This document shows positions 33,467 through 40,830 of a DNA stretch of 46,359 nt, one piece after another. Made by a program: the position numbers and the translations under genes. Location of the stretch: positions 1 to 46,359 of IMG/VR virus record IMGVR_UViG_3300025889_000199; one strand, written 5' to 3'. The notes under the pieces are model-generated. The model ran no database searches. It was given only the letters and a program-made list of their open reading frames with translations, and had not been told where the DNA came from. Position 1 is the stretch's first letter, and each line of letters begins with the position of its first letter. The stretch is from a virus.

Positions 33467-33573
33467 TCTTCTTCCACTTCCCAGTAAATGTATTCATCAG
33501 TAGCGATTACTACTTTCAGTGTTGGATTATTGCATGTGCAATATCTATCTGTGCAATCTATACCACACTTCAT
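33463..33573 (-). CDS. 36-aa Cys-rich micro-ORF
   Basis: Starts MKCGIDCTDRYCTCNN: four Cys (3, 7, 12, 14) able to bind one zinc. GGAGGTG precedes it and the ATG overlaps the upstream stop (ATGA). The coupling sequence is identical to that one gene upstream. Function unknown. Confidence 0.5.
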   Translation of the reverse strand: MKCGIDCTDRYCTCNNPTLKVVIATDEYIYWEVEEE

Positions 33574-33860
33574 GCCGTCACCTCCACGCTTTCATCTCCT
33601 AACTCAGACCAATCAAACTCACCATCGGCTTTCCATCGAATGACCCAACTCTTTGGGACATACTTGATGTGCTCTTTGTGTAGTTTGACTCTTTGGCGAA
33701 GTCGGTTTGAATCACCATGAGCGGGGCATTCTCCCCACTCCATGTCTCCTTCGTGGTCATCCCACTTTGGAGTTCGCTCGATGAAGTATGGCTCTTGTTC
33801 ATCACCACACTCCATACAATACCAACTCATCTTAAGTGAATGGTACTGCCTTTTACTCAC
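33570..33860 (-). CDS. Small zinc-binding protein with GTG start
   Basis: A 96-aa protein with 'YCMECGDEQ' and 'GECPAHGD' as likely zinc ligands and a basic helix after them. Starts at a GTG that overlaps the upstream stop (GTGA) after GGAGGTGACGGC. Ends in VEVTA, as does the protein upstream, because the coupling cassette is duplicated. Confidence 0.5.
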   Translation of the reverse strand: MSKRQYHSLKMSWYCMECGDEQEPYFIERTPKWDDHEGDMEWGECPAHGDSNRLRQRVKLHKEHIKYVPKSWVIRWKADGEFDWSELGDESVEVTA

Positions 33861-34435
33861 GCCGTCACCTCCACGCCTTGCCACCAGTCAGGCGGATTGG
33901 TGTGTCTGTAATGCACACCGCCTTTACTGTCAACTTTGGACATGTAGTAAGCCCTGTAAGATTGTACTGCGTCTTTACCACTGGCGTGTGTGACTTTGTA
34001 TCTGTCAACATCACATGGCAGTGTGACGGTTGAATGTTTAGGTCTGAACTCATCAGGCATAGCCAATGCAAATGGTGTGAGTTCACCATCAGGTATCATG
34101 TCACTCATCGCTGACATGTGATAGATAGGATTGTGACAAGAATGCACTGTACCGAATCTTGAATACTGTTCATCAAGTAATCCCATCGCATGATGACACA
34201 ACCAAGTAAAGTTAGAGCGATTCATAGACACCCATTTTGTTGACGGGTGATGCTTGTAGCCACCTTTGTAAGCAGTTCCTGACTTAGTAAGTGGCATCTG
34301 CTCATCAGTAGCACCGTGGTTGCGTAATGCTTGAGCCATCATTTGTGCTGACTCAGTAATCATCTTTGGTAATCTAACGCAATCTATCATTGTCGCTGAG
34401 ACAAACGGGTTCTCATCTAATACGAATATGTTCAT
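33857..34435 (-). CDS. Conserved phage-type protein (MNIFVLD family)
   Basis: A 192-aa protein opening 'MNIFVLDENPFVSATMIDC' with 'VRLPKMITESAQMMAQAL'. This resembles a widespread family of phage proteins with the pattern xIFxLDxxPxxxAxxhxDxHVxKMxxExxQxL. Some members have been likened to pyrimidine-dimer glycosylases (T4 endonuclease V type), which I cannot verify here. If so, it would repair UV damage. The ATG at 34435 is 7 nt from GGAGG. Confidence 0.55.
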   Translation of the reverse strand: MNIFVLDENPFVSATMIDCVRLPKMITESAQMMAQALRNHGATDEQMPLTKSGTAYKGGYKHHPSTKWVSMNRSNFTWLCHHAMGLLDEQYSRFGTVHSCHNPIYHMSAMSDMIPDGELTPFALAMPDEFRPKHSTVTLPCDVDRYKVTHASGKDAVQSYRAYYMSKVDSKGGVHYRHTNPPDWWQGVEVTA

Positions 34436-34437
34436 CT

Positions 34438-34602
34438 TCATTCCTCCAGTTCTATCTCCACTTCTTCTGCTTCAAACAAATACTCGTCGTATGGTTCACC
34501 GAATAACTTGTGAACTACCCACAACTTCTCTTCTAATTCTTCTTCGCTTTCTGCATCTATCTCACCTACATAGGTGACTCTTACTGTATATCTTTTCTTC
34601 AT
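34438..34602 (-). CDS. 54-aa acidic protein
   Basis: Starts MKKRYTVRVTYVGEIDAESE, then an acidic helical tail. A strand-helix pattern ('YTVRVTYVGEIDA...EEELEEKL') could be a small ferredoxin-like half or a DNA-mimic. ATGA overlap at both ends supports reality. Function unknown. Confidence 0.55.
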   Translation of the reverse strand: MKKRYTVRVTYVGEIDAESEEELEEKLWVVHKLFGEPYDEYLFEAEEVEIELEE

Positions 34603-34880
34603 TCTTCTTCACTCTCCGGTCGTAGTTGTTTGTACGGGTCATTGAAAGTATCATGACTCCATTTGAATGTCCGTGCTCTTTCAAGTCCACAGATGATACA
34701 TGATTGTTGGACAACTACTGTATCACTAACTGGGGCTTCGGTTTCCCCAAGAACCCAATCGTGAACTATACACAAGTTAGTATGTTCACCGTGACGATTT
34801 GTGAATTGTTTGAGCAGTGCCATCTCTCTTTGAACTTCCATCGCTTTGATGCGAATTGATTCTTCTGTAATCCTACTCAT
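34599..34880 (-). CDS. Small protein with possible zinc site
   Basis: A 93-aa protein: helical N-terminal half, then 'LCIVHDW' and 'SCIICGLERA' offering Cys and His ligands. The ATG at 34880 overlaps the upstream stop by 8 nt, with GGAGTGA before it. No family recognised. Confidence 0.5.
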   Translation of the reverse strand: MSRITEESIRIKAMEVQREMALLKQFTNRHGEHTNLCIVHDWVLGETEAPVSDTVVVQQSCIICGLERARTFKWSHDTFNDPYKQLRPESEEE

Positions 34881-35037
34881 ACAACTCACTCCATCTTGGG
34901 TCAGTGTCACCATCTCTTAGCAGTGCATCGTCATACTTCTCAACTATCTCTCGATACTTTGAGAGTACCTCAATTTCTGCTTGTAGTCTCTTGATTTCTT
35001 TCTGTGCTTTTCTTAATGCAATTATAGTTCCAGTCAT
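34873..35037 (-). CDS. 54-aa coiled-coil protein
   Basis: Starts MTGTIIALRKAQKEIKRLQA and continues as a heptad-like helix, then an acidic tail. First gene downstream of promoter copy 7, with GAGG 7 nt before the ATG and ATGA overlap with the upstream ORF. Probably oligomerises; function unknown. Confidence 0.5.
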   Translation of the reverse strand: MTGTIIALRKAQKEIKRLQAEIEVLSKYREIVEKYDDALLRDGDTDPRWSELYE

Positions 35038-35204
35038 TCCTCTTCCTCTTTTGATGTTGCTTTAAGTAGTGAAGGTTGCCAATAGTTTGCCTTCTTACTT
35101 TTCAGTCTCTCAATCTCAGCCTTCAATCGCTTGTTCTCAGCGATGAATTTTTGTAAGTATTCAAGCCTCAGTTGTGCTAATTCCTCAATTGTGAAGGCAC
35201 TCAT
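35034..35204 (-). CDS. 56-aa coiled-coil protein with SLLKATS tail
   Basis: Starts MSAFTIEELAQLRLEYLQKF and is almost entirely helix with heptads. Its last residues (PSLLKATSKEEEE) are encoded by promoter copy 7. ATGA overlap on both sides. Resembles the next gene's coiled coil in general character. Confidence 0.5.
   Translation of the reverse strand: MSAFTIEELAQLRLEYLQKFIAENKRLKAEIERLKSKKANYWQPSLLKATSKEEEE
35052..35073 (-). promoter_or_regulatory. 22-bp promoter element, copy 7
   Basis: Perfect consensus, only 22 nt from TTAAAG to the ATG at 35037, so the transcript would be nearly leaderless. Lies within the coding sequence of the upstream 56-aa ORF. Confidence 0.65.
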
Positions 35205-35485
35205 TCTTCTTCACCTTCCTCAAAACCGGCTTCAATGAGAGCATTAACATAACAATCCCAATATATTCTTCGTGGGATATTATTTTCTGCGATGTATAAC
35301 ATTTCACGCAACCGCTTGTACGCTTCAAGGATAAGTGGTGCGTCTGCTACGAGTTGTGCAACAGCCTTATCGTGAAGTTGATTCAAAATGTAGTAGTCTC
35401 CATTGTTACCTCTTTGGTAGAGTTCCCCGTCAATCACTACCATTCTGCATTTGCTGTCCCATTCGTATTTGTCTGTGTCAATCAT
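35201..35485 (-). CDS. Hypothetical protein (94 aa)
   Basis: Starts MIDTDKYEWD; a beta-hairpin-like 'RMVVIDGELYQRGNNGDYYIL' then helices, with an acidic end. No motif recognised. The next gene upstream also begins MIDT, but the proteins do not otherwise look alike. ATGA overlaps at both ends. Confidence 0.5.
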   Translation of the reverse strand: MIDTDKYEWDSKCRMVVIDGELYQRGNNGDYYILNQLHDKAVAQLVADAPLILEAYKRLREMLYIAENNIPRRIYWDCYVNALIEAGFEEGEEE

Positions 35486-35706
35486 TCTTTCCCCTCCAAA
35501 ACATCAATGGCATGGCATGTCATTTGGCTTGAGAAGGCCAACAATTCAAGGTGATAATCGGGGCCGTCTTCCAAGTCGTTAGGTTGTGTACGGAGAGTTG
35601 AGATGGCCCGTTCAATGCGGGCACGCAACCGCTTGACTTCTGCGAGCAGGTCATGGTACGCATTCACGACATCTTGCCAGTCATCGTGTGGTTCTGTGTC
35701 AATCAT
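35482..35706 (-). CDS. Hypothetical helical protein (74 aa)
   Basis: Starts MIDTEPHDDWQDVVNAY, with a charged helix 'LLAEVKRLRARIERAI' suited to a coiled coil. Somewhat higher GC and more CGG/CGC-type codons than neighbours, possibly recently acquired. ATGA overlap with the ArdC-like gene. Confidence 0.5.
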   Translation of the reverse strand: MIDTEPHDDWQDVVNAYHDLLAEVKRLRARIERAISTLRTQPNDLEDGPDYHLELLAFSSQMTCHAIDVLEGKE

Positions 35707-36647
35707 TCAACCGCCTCCCCTAAAGCGTGACTTACGATGAAGTCGGATGATTCTTGAGCGAGTGCAAATGCTTTTGTCAAAGCCGAGTCTTGATTCTTAC
35801 AAGCGTTGAGCCAGTGTTGAAGGTACGCTATACTGTTTGAATTTTCTTCCATAACCGCATCGGGTCTAAATTCACCACCGAGTCTCACGACGGTAAGCAT
35901 GGAGCCAAGTTCAGCGATGAGTTCCTCAAAGGCATACTCAGGTGAGCCGAACTTACTGCTCAATGGTCTTTCAACTCTCTTCGGGTGTCCAGTGGAATGA
36001 ACTGCTTCGTGGAAAGCAGTCATTACTTCGCCCAATGAATCAGTGAAATCTTCGTGCTTAGGTAGTTTGATTGTGTCACCATTGAATCTATAGAACGCTT
36101 GATTGCCACCACGCTCAAGTGTCAAGGTCGGTTGACTTTCGACATAGGTATTGAAATTCTTCATCATCTCATGCTCCGGTACAACTTGATGAGAGTCGCT
36201 CACGGGAGCCTCGTAGTCTTTACATTGTTCGACGCACCACACTTCATAGAAGCGAGCGACATATCCGTTGCGTACCTCAATCTCTCCTTCGTCATTTGTA
36301 ATCTCATACTTGTTAGGTTTGAAGAATCGTATGGGAAATCCAGTACCGTTCTTCAAGCCCTCGATAGATAGTCCAGCATCTTTCAGTTGATTGCGTGTAG
36401 CGAATCGTAAGTCTGAGAATCCGTGAGCGATACCACTGAACCAAAGTCCTACAAGGTTGCCACCACGGTATGTCTTTTTACTTTTCAAATTAGCAGGCAT
36501 ACTTCCAGTGCCACCTTTCCACGGCTTACGCCACGGTATCTCACCGGACTGAATACCATCAGCGATGGCATTGAACCATCGGTCTTTCATATCCTGCGTT
36601 TTGTTTTGCATATATTCCTTCTTCTTTTGTTTGCTCATTTGTGCCAA
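35703..36647 (-). CDS. ardC: ArdC-like antirestriction protein
   Basis: A 314-aa protein. The N-terminal ssDNA-binding domain shows 'IPWRKPWKGG', 'YRGGNLVGLW' and 'NGTGFPIRFFK' (family W-x-P-W, N-x-x-L, G). The C-terminal metallopeptidase-like domain has 'AFHEAVHSTGH' (HExxH plus third ligand) and 'AFEELIAELGS'. ArdC proteins shield incoming DNA from host restriction. It is driven by promoter copy 8. A TTG 8 nt after GGAGG is the best start; ATG 9 nt further in is the alternative. Confidence 0.85.
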   Translation of the reverse strand: MAQMSKQKKKEYMQNKTQDMKDRWFNAIADGIQSGEIPWRKPWKGGTGSMPANLKSKKTYRGGNLVGLWFSGIAHGFSDLRFATRNQLKDAGLSIEGLKNGTGFPIRFFKPNKYEITNDEGEIEVRNGYVARFYEVWCVEQCKDYEAPVSDSHQVVPEHEMMKNFNTYVESQPTLTLERGGNQAFYRFNGDTIKLPKHEDFTDSLGEVMTAFHEAVHSTGHPKRVERPLSSKFGSPEYAFEELIAELGSMLTVVRLGGEFRPDAVMEENSNSIAYLQHWLNACKNQDSALTKAFALAQESSDFIVSHALGEAVE

Positions 36648-36677
36648 GTTTTATTCCTCCTTGTTGTTTCTAATAAT

Positions 36678-36699
36678 TGATGTTGCTTTAAGTAGTGAA
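36678..36699 (-). promoter_or_regulatory. 22-bp promoter element, copy 8 (ArdC)
   Basis: Perfect consensus, 38 nt from TTAAAG to the TTG start of the ArdC-like gene, with AAGGAGG between. Suggests that antirestriction belongs to the same expression class as the other leftward genes. Confidence 0.65.
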
Positions 36700-36703
36700 T
36701 GGT

Positions 36704-37312
36704 TCAGTAGTCCATTCTCCAACCTTTCATATTGTACTTCTCAGTCAGTGTGAGTAAGACTCTCTCAGCACTGAATGAATCATAGTGGTCCCAGTAATCT
36801 TCCCATCCACTTGATTGATAACCACACAGGACAAAGATAGAATTTGTATGCTCACCGTAAGAGTACAGTTTAATCTCAAACAATACCTGATGGGCAAAGC
36901 CACCTATACCATCATCGTCTCCTCTTGTGTCATATGCTGTGAAGCGAATGTCTGTGTCGTGCCTCTTCTTGTTTATTTCCCAACCACATACTTCATCATA
37001 ACGATTGAACCTCGCAGTTAACATGTGAGGCTTGATGTAATCTAAGAGTGTAAAGAAGTCACTGCTGAACAAAGAGCCAAGTCCTAACTGGTAAGTGTAC
37101 TGCTCTCCTTTGATAGTGAGACTCCATCTATCTCTATCGTACTTCTCTTCTTCCAAGTCGAAGAATGAGAACTCATCTCTTGCGTCGAAATTTTTCTCAA
37201 GCATTTCATTTATCTTTGCTTCAAGTTCTTCTTCCGTACCGTTCTTCGCTTGCATCACTTCGGTAGTACCGCAGTACGCTCGCCTTGTCATTATGCCATG
37301 TACCATGTTCAC
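36704..37312 (-). CDS. Hypothetical protein (202 aa)
   Basis: Beta-rich protein with an acidic N-terminal helix and several aromatic stretches ('SSGWEDYWDHYDSF'). No motif recognised. Starts at a GTG overlapping the upstream stop (GTGA), or at ATG two codons later, both after GGAGGTG. Confidence 0.5.
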   Translation of the reverse strand: MNMVHGIMTRRAYCGTTEVMQAKNGTEEELEAKINEMLEKNFDARDEFSFFDLEEEKYDRDRWSLTIKGEQYTYQLGLGSLFSSDFFTLLDYIKPHMLTARFNRYDEVCGWEINKKRHDTDIRFTAYDTRGDDDGIGGFAHQVLFEIKLYSYGEHTNSIFVLCGYQSSGWEDYWDHYDSFSAERVLLTLTEKYNMKGWRMDY

Positions 37313-37656
37313 TGCACCTCCACTTCTCTAATCGAAACACACTGGTTGAAATCATCCCATCCAACCGAAGCACACCTATGTTCTTGCATTGATTTCTTCA
37401 AAGCACCGAGTTTAATTTGTAGCACTCCGTCAACTACATCGTGTCCGTAGCCCAAGAACCATTCGTGGTCTTCATCTTTGTGGTCAAGAATGTCTTTTGT
37501 CATATCATAATCAGCAATCGCCAAATGATATTCAATTAGTTTTAAGAACGCAGTAGCACCCGCATTGATGCTACCATAAACGCCATTCAATGTTGTTCGG
37601 TAATCAGTCTCGTGATGTTCCGGTAGTGTTTCTTCAAGTACCCATACTGTTTTCAT
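37309..37656 (-). CDS. Hypothetical protein (115 aa)
   Basis: Starts MKTVWVLEETLPEHHETDYR. Mixed helix and strand, acidic, with 'FLGYGHDVVDGVLQIKLG' in the middle; no known motif. GTGA coupling with the downstream gene. Confidence 0.5.
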   Translation of the reverse strand: MKTVWVLEETLPEHHETDYRTTLNGVYGSINAGATAFLKLIEYHLAIADYDMTKDILDHKDEDHEWFLGYGHDVVDGVLQIKLGALKKSMQEHRCASVGWDDFNQCVSIREVEVQ

Positions 37657-37659
37657 TAT

Positions 37660-37932
37660 TCATTCCTCCTCATGTAGTGCTTCATGCAACTCTTCTTCCA
37701 ACCTTGTCAGTTCCATCAAGTCTCGCTTACCATATGAGGTCACTTCCATCTGTTCCTTCATCTGTTTAATCTCGGCTTGTAGTTGCTGAACTCTTGTGCT
37801 CTTGAGTGTGGGTTCCACTTCCTCAAACAACCACTCATCAATATCCCTTGCTAATCGGTTAGGCATATCTGCTACGCTGTGGTTCATTCCATCTTCTGTC
37901 GTTACTTCTATTCTCCATGCAATAATTCTCAT
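37660..37932 (-). CDS. Coiled-coil protein (90 aa)
   Basis: A short N-terminal beta segment ('MRIIAWRIEVTTEDG') followed by a long helix with heptads (residues 40-90, 'VQQLQAEIKQMKEQM'). First gene after promoter copy 9. Function unknown. Confidence 0.5.
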   Translation of the reverse strand: MRIIAWRIEVTTEDGMNHSVADMPNRLARDIDEWLFEEVEPTLKSTRVQQLQAEIKQMKEQMEVTSYGKRDLMELTRLEEELHEALHEEE

Positions 37933-37955
37933 TGGTTTTCACCATCCTTTTAATT

Positions 37956-37977
37956 TGATGTTGCTTTAAGTAGTGAA
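37956..37977 (-). promoter_or_regulatory. 22-bp promoter element, copy 9
   Basis: Perfect consensus, 31 nt from TTAAAG to the ATG at 37932. The left flank GACTGAACCTT is shared with copies 6 and 10. Confidence 0.65.
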
Positions 37978-37985
37978 AGGTTCAG

Positions 37986-38294
37986 TCAATCATTCAGAAC
38001 TTTTCTCATGTGGCTAACATCTATCCCTTGAACTTGAAGCCAGTCTAACACGAAGTCCGTGAGGGTATAGGTGCCATCGTAGTCCACGAGTTCATTGTCC
38101 TCACTTACCCACAGTCCACCTGCACAGTACCATTCTTCTGTACCTGTTTCGTAAAACTCAAACGAGCCACGCCTTGTCTCAGGGTCGTACTCCATGTTCA
38201 CTTCAAGTGTGACATCATCTTCATCGTCAAGAGTGCCAAAAGAATTTGATAGTGCGACGCTCCGCATCACCTCAAAGGTTTCTTTGATTCTCAT
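37986..38294 (-). CDS. Acidic hypothetical protein (102 aa)
   Basis: Very acidic, beta-rich ('DVTLEVNMEYDPETRRGSF'), with a C-terminal helix. Charge distribution could mimic DNA, but no family is recognised. ATGA coupling with the upstream 59-aa gene. Confidence 0.5.
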   Translation of the reverse strand: MRIKETFEVMRSVALSNSFGTLDDEDDVTLEVNMEYDPETRRGSFEFYETGTEEWYCAGGLWVSEDNELVDYDGTYTLTDFVLDWLQVQGIDVSHMRKVLND

Positions 38295-38470
38295 TCTTCC
38301 TCACGCTCCTTAAACTCAGGTAGTTGAATCTCTAATCTCGTACCGAAGTCATGCACTATAAGTTTGAACGAGTCAACTATGTCTAAGTGATTCTCGATAC
38401 AGAAATCCACCCATGCAATTTCTATTCTTTCTTTCAAAAATTCTTTCGCCTTTATCTCTATGTCTTTCAT
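38291..38470 (-). CDS. Small helical protein (59 aa)
   Basis: Starts MKDIEIKAKEFLKERIEIAW; amphipathic helix then a short beta stretch and charged tail. ATGA overlap with the downstream gene and a 3-nt gap to the upstream stop. GGAGG lies upstream. Function unknown. Confidence 0.5.
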   Translation of the reverse strand: MKDIEIKAKEFLKERIEIAWVDFCIENHLDIVDSFKLIVHDFGTRLEIQLPEFKEREEE

Positions 38471-38473
38471 TCT

Positions 38474-38683
38474 TCATTCCTCCTCGCTGTATCGCTCGAT
38501 TGCTCTTTTCAATTTCTCGATGTCCACGCAACTGCTCCCCCACCTGTTGTTGCATTGGTCTGCCAACTCAAGTAGTAATTCGTGGTCACAAGAGTGAACT
38601 GCATCAATGAAATTTCTATCCAAAGCCCCGTAGCCTATCATGTGCATCATTACTTCATACATTTCTTCGCTTATCATATTCAT
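38474..38683 (-). CDS. Small helical protein (69 aa)
   Basis: Starts MNMISEEMYEVMMHMIGYG. All helix, with two Cys in 'ADQCNNRWGSSCVD'. The ATG at 38683 overlaps the upstream stop (ATGA) after AAAGGTGG. Function unknown. Confidence 0.5.
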   Translation of the reverse strand: MNMISEEMYEVMMHMIGYGALDRNFIDAVHSCDHELLLELADQCNNRWGSSCVDIEKLKRAIERYSEEE

Positions 38684-38985
38684 AACCACCTTTGATTGAT
38701 TGCGTAGCCGTCACCATAGAGAACATAGGATAAGTTATAGATGAGGTCGAAGCCCATGTCCATTCCACACCCTTCTCTTTTGATGCCATCATATCTATCG
38801 CTAACTTTAGAACCCAATGCCTTCGCTACAATGTAAGTGTAGTTGAGAGGGTAGTTGTCTTTGATATGACGCACCCCTATGTGTCTTGTCATACCCGACT
38901 TCGACACATGCTGTAGTTGTGTCCATAGTGTATCGCCTTCTTTGATTTCTTCTCTTAGTTGTTCTATTGCTTGTTCTTTGTTCAT
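38680..38985 (-). CDS. Conserved phage-type protein ('GCGMDMGF' family)
   Basis: A 101-aa protein. 'TLWTQLQHVSKSGMTRHIGV' and 'REGCGMDMGFDLIYNLSY' match a family found in many tailed phages of bacteria (pattern TLxxVSxSGMxRxI...GCGMDMGFxxVYxLS). Function has not been established as far as I know. Its presence shows gene flow between bacterial and archaeal tailed viruses or shared ancestry. Confidence 0.6.
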   Translation of the reverse strand: MNKEQAIEQLREEIKEGDTLWTQLQHVSKSGMTRHIGVRHIKDNYPLNYTYIVAKALGSKVSDRYDGIKREGCGMDMGFDLIYNLSYVLYGDGYAINQRWL

Positions 38986-39003
38986 TGTTCTTCGCCTCCA
39001 AAA

Positions 39004-39450
39004 TCAATCTGTTTGACAGCGTGGGCAAACTACTTCCGCATCTTCTTCTCTCATCGTGAACTTCCAATTGGCACACGCCTCACAATAAATGTCTTTACAT
39101 ACATAACAAACTGATTCATCCACGCTATGTGAAATTGTGGTATCACAATATACACAATCTTCGCCTCTAATTTCCCATTGAATAATTCGCATCGGGCTGT
39201 CAATGTCGTCTTTATCAGCCCAATCAAGTGTCCAAATTCTGTCATCCTCTTTGAGAATACATTCAAAGATTTCATATTCACCGCACTCATCAACAAGTTC
39301 TTCCAAAAATTCTTCCTCATCAACGCCTTCTTCATTCGGGAACACTCTTTCATAAGCCTCTCGCCATTCGGGAATAGCAAGAAACTCATTCAATTGTAGT
39401 TCCCATTCTTGTACTTGTTCTATTTTATCTATATCTCTTTTCATTACCAT
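39004..39450 (-). CDS. Zinc-finger (RING/treble-clef-like) protein, paralogue of next gene
   Basis: A 148-aa protein. The N-terminal half (residues 10-95) parallels the gene just upstream, ending in the shared 'IIQWEIRGED'. The C-terminal half has 'CVYCDTTI', 'SVCYVCKDIYCEAC' and 'VCPRCQTD', eight Cys in a RING- or FYVE-like order. Start after GGAGG. Could be an adaptor; a ubiquitin-ligase role should not be assumed in archaea. Confidence 0.6.
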   Translation of the reverse strand: MVMKRDIDKIEQVQEWELQLNEFLAIPEWREAYERVFPNEEGVDEEEFLEELVDECGEYEIFECILKEDDRIWTLDWADKDDIDSPMRIIQWEIRGEDCVYCDTTISHSVDESVCYVCKDIYCEACANWKFTMREEDAEVVCPRCQTD

Positions 39451-39452
39451 AT

Positions 39453-39731
39453 TTATTCCTCCTCGCCTCTAATTTCCCATTGTCGAATGTAGAAGAATAG
39501 ACCTTCGATATAATCAACAGACCAAAGTCGACTATCTGCTTTTAGAATTGCTTCTATTTCATCCATGTCACTATCTATGTGGTCGAGTATATCGTCGTCG
39601 TCGTCGCCCATGTATTCAGGATGACGCTTTTGAAAAGCCTCATACCCTCCTTCAAATTCGACAAGGAACTCGTATATACTCGCTACTTGTATTTCATTTG
39701 TTATTTCATATTTTTCTGTTATCAGTGCCAT
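39453..39731 (-). CDS. Acidic protein, paralogue of preceding zinc-finger gene
   Basis: A 92-aa protein with 'ADSRLWSVDYIEG' and 'YIRQWEIRGEEE', matching 'EDDRIWTLDWADK' and 'IIQWEIRGED' of its neighbour; it lacks the zinc part. A 20-bp stretch of DNA is identical between the two at the coding region for QWEIRGE. Tandem duplication followed by loss or gain of the zinc module. First gene after promoter copy 10. Confidence 0.55.
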   Translation of the reverse strand: MALITEKYEITNEIQVASIYEFLVEFEGGYEAFQKRHPEYMGDDDDDILDHIDSDMDEIEAILKADSRLWSVDYIEGLFFYIRQWEIRGEEE

Positions 39732-39799
39732 TCTGTTTCACCATTCCTTTTCATTGATGTCGCTTTAAGTAGTGAAAGATTCAGTCTATCGGTTTTCAT
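39722..39799 (-). CDS. 25-aa micro-ORF MKTDRLNLSLLKATS
   Basis: Near-identical at its N-terminus to the micro-ORF at 33380-33466; the codon for Asn differs synonymously (AAT versus AAC) and so does one Ala. It runs across promoter copy 10 and 10 nt into the next gene. Confidence 0.3.
   Translation of the reverse strand: MKTDRLNLSLLKATSMKRNGETEWH
39755..39776 (-). promoter_or_regulatory. 22-bp promoter element, copy 10
   Basis: Minus-strand CACTACTTAAAGCGACATC, 31 nt from TTAAAG to the ATG at 39731, with a GGTGA ribosome site between. Confidence 0.65.
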
Positions 39800-39800
39800 T

Positions 39801-40061
39801 TTACTCACACCATCCGTTGTACTGCGAGCCATCTATGTCACATAGTTCACAGATTCTAATGTCCTGATGTGCCTCGTGGTCACACCCCGATAAGCCTACG
39901 CTCTCATCATACTCACCGCACATGTCACATCTTTTATTTGAAAATTCAAATCGTATTGTGATGTACTTGTCAGTCACATATTCATCTATCATCCAAACAC
40001 TGTGTCCAAATAACTTCATGCACACTCTTGTCATTTCTTTATTCAATTCTATCTCATTCAT
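39801..40061 (-). CDS. Small zinc-binding protein (86 aa)
   Basis: Starts MNEIELNKEMTRVCMKLFG. The C-terminal half has 'RCDMCGEYDE', 'GCDHEAHQD' and 'ICELCDID', a probable binuclear or single treble-clef zinc site. A longer frame extends upstream, but the ATG just after the preceding stop with GGAGATGAT is the likely start. Confidence 0.55.
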   Translation of the reverse strand: MNEIELNKEMTRVCMKLFGHSVWMIDEYVTDKYITIRFEFSNKRCDMCGEYDESVGLSGCDHEAHQDIRICELCDIDGSQYNGWCE

Positions 40062-40065
40062 TCTA

Positions 40066-40830
40066 TCATCTCCATAGTGAGTATGTTCCGTCTCCGTTGT
40101 CAGCGTAAGAAGTGAAGCCCCCTTCACCCATCGCAGTTTGAAGTTCAGCCCTGCGTTCTGCTTCTTTCTGTCTGTCCTTTTTGTATTGCTCGGAAGCATA
40201 GTATTCTTCTTCTTCCTTCGCCCACTTTTCTTTTTCGTAAGTGTCGGCTGTTTTGTTGACAGCCTTGAAGTTGTCAAGGTTGAACGCATCTTCTGTGTAG
40301 CCAGTGAGAATGTGAACCTCATGTATGTAGCCACCTTCATACCCACAGTCATTCCATTTGAAATGTAAGTCACGCCATCGTGGTGACGATTGCTTGAACA
40401 GTGTAGGTAAGTCGTCAATCATCGCTTTCCATCGAGGGAGTTGTTGCTGTGCTTCTTTCTGCTTCCTTCCACCAAACTCAGTGGAAGTGATTGGCACTTT
40501 TTGGTTGGTTTCCCAGTCGTAATGCATGGAAGCCCACTGATAATAAAACTCACCTTCACGAAACATGTCAATCAATTCCCTTACCTCTTTGCTTTCAAGT
40601 ACACTTTGCCACATGCAACCTTCGGCATACGATGGCTCGACAAGATACTCATCGCCTGCATGATTCCAACTGTAAGCATCCTCACTGTGTAGCATGTTGG
40701 TAATCAACTCAGCCAGTTGTTCACACATAACATTCTTATCGGTGAACAAGAAACGGTTGTGCGTTGTCATTTGGCTACCATCCTCAACAAAGTTTTTTAT
40801 CTTCTTCTTGTTATATATCATTACAGTCAT
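40066..40830 (-). CDS. Hypothetical protein (254 aa) with charged helical C-terminus
   Basis: Begins MTVMIYNKKKIKNF; the ATG has GGAGAG upstream and overlaps the preceding micro-ORF stop (ATGA). Residues 190-235 are a long Lys/Glu-rich helix ('EKEKWAKEEEEYYASEQY'). N-terminal two thirds mixed with many Trp. No family recognised. Confidence 0.5.
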   Translation of the reverse strand: MTVMIYNKKKIKNFVEDGSQMTTHNRFLFTDKNVMCEQLAELITNMLHSEDAYSWNHAGDEYLVEPSYAEGCMWQSVLESKEVRELIDMFREGEFYYQWASMHYDWETNQKVPITSTEFGGRKQKEAQQQLPRWKAMIDDLPTLFKQSSPRWRDLHFKWNDCGYEGGYIHEVHILTGYTEDAFNLDNFKAVNKTADTYEKEKWAKEEEEYYASEQYKKDRQKEAERRAELQTAMGEGGFTSYADNGDGTYSLWR

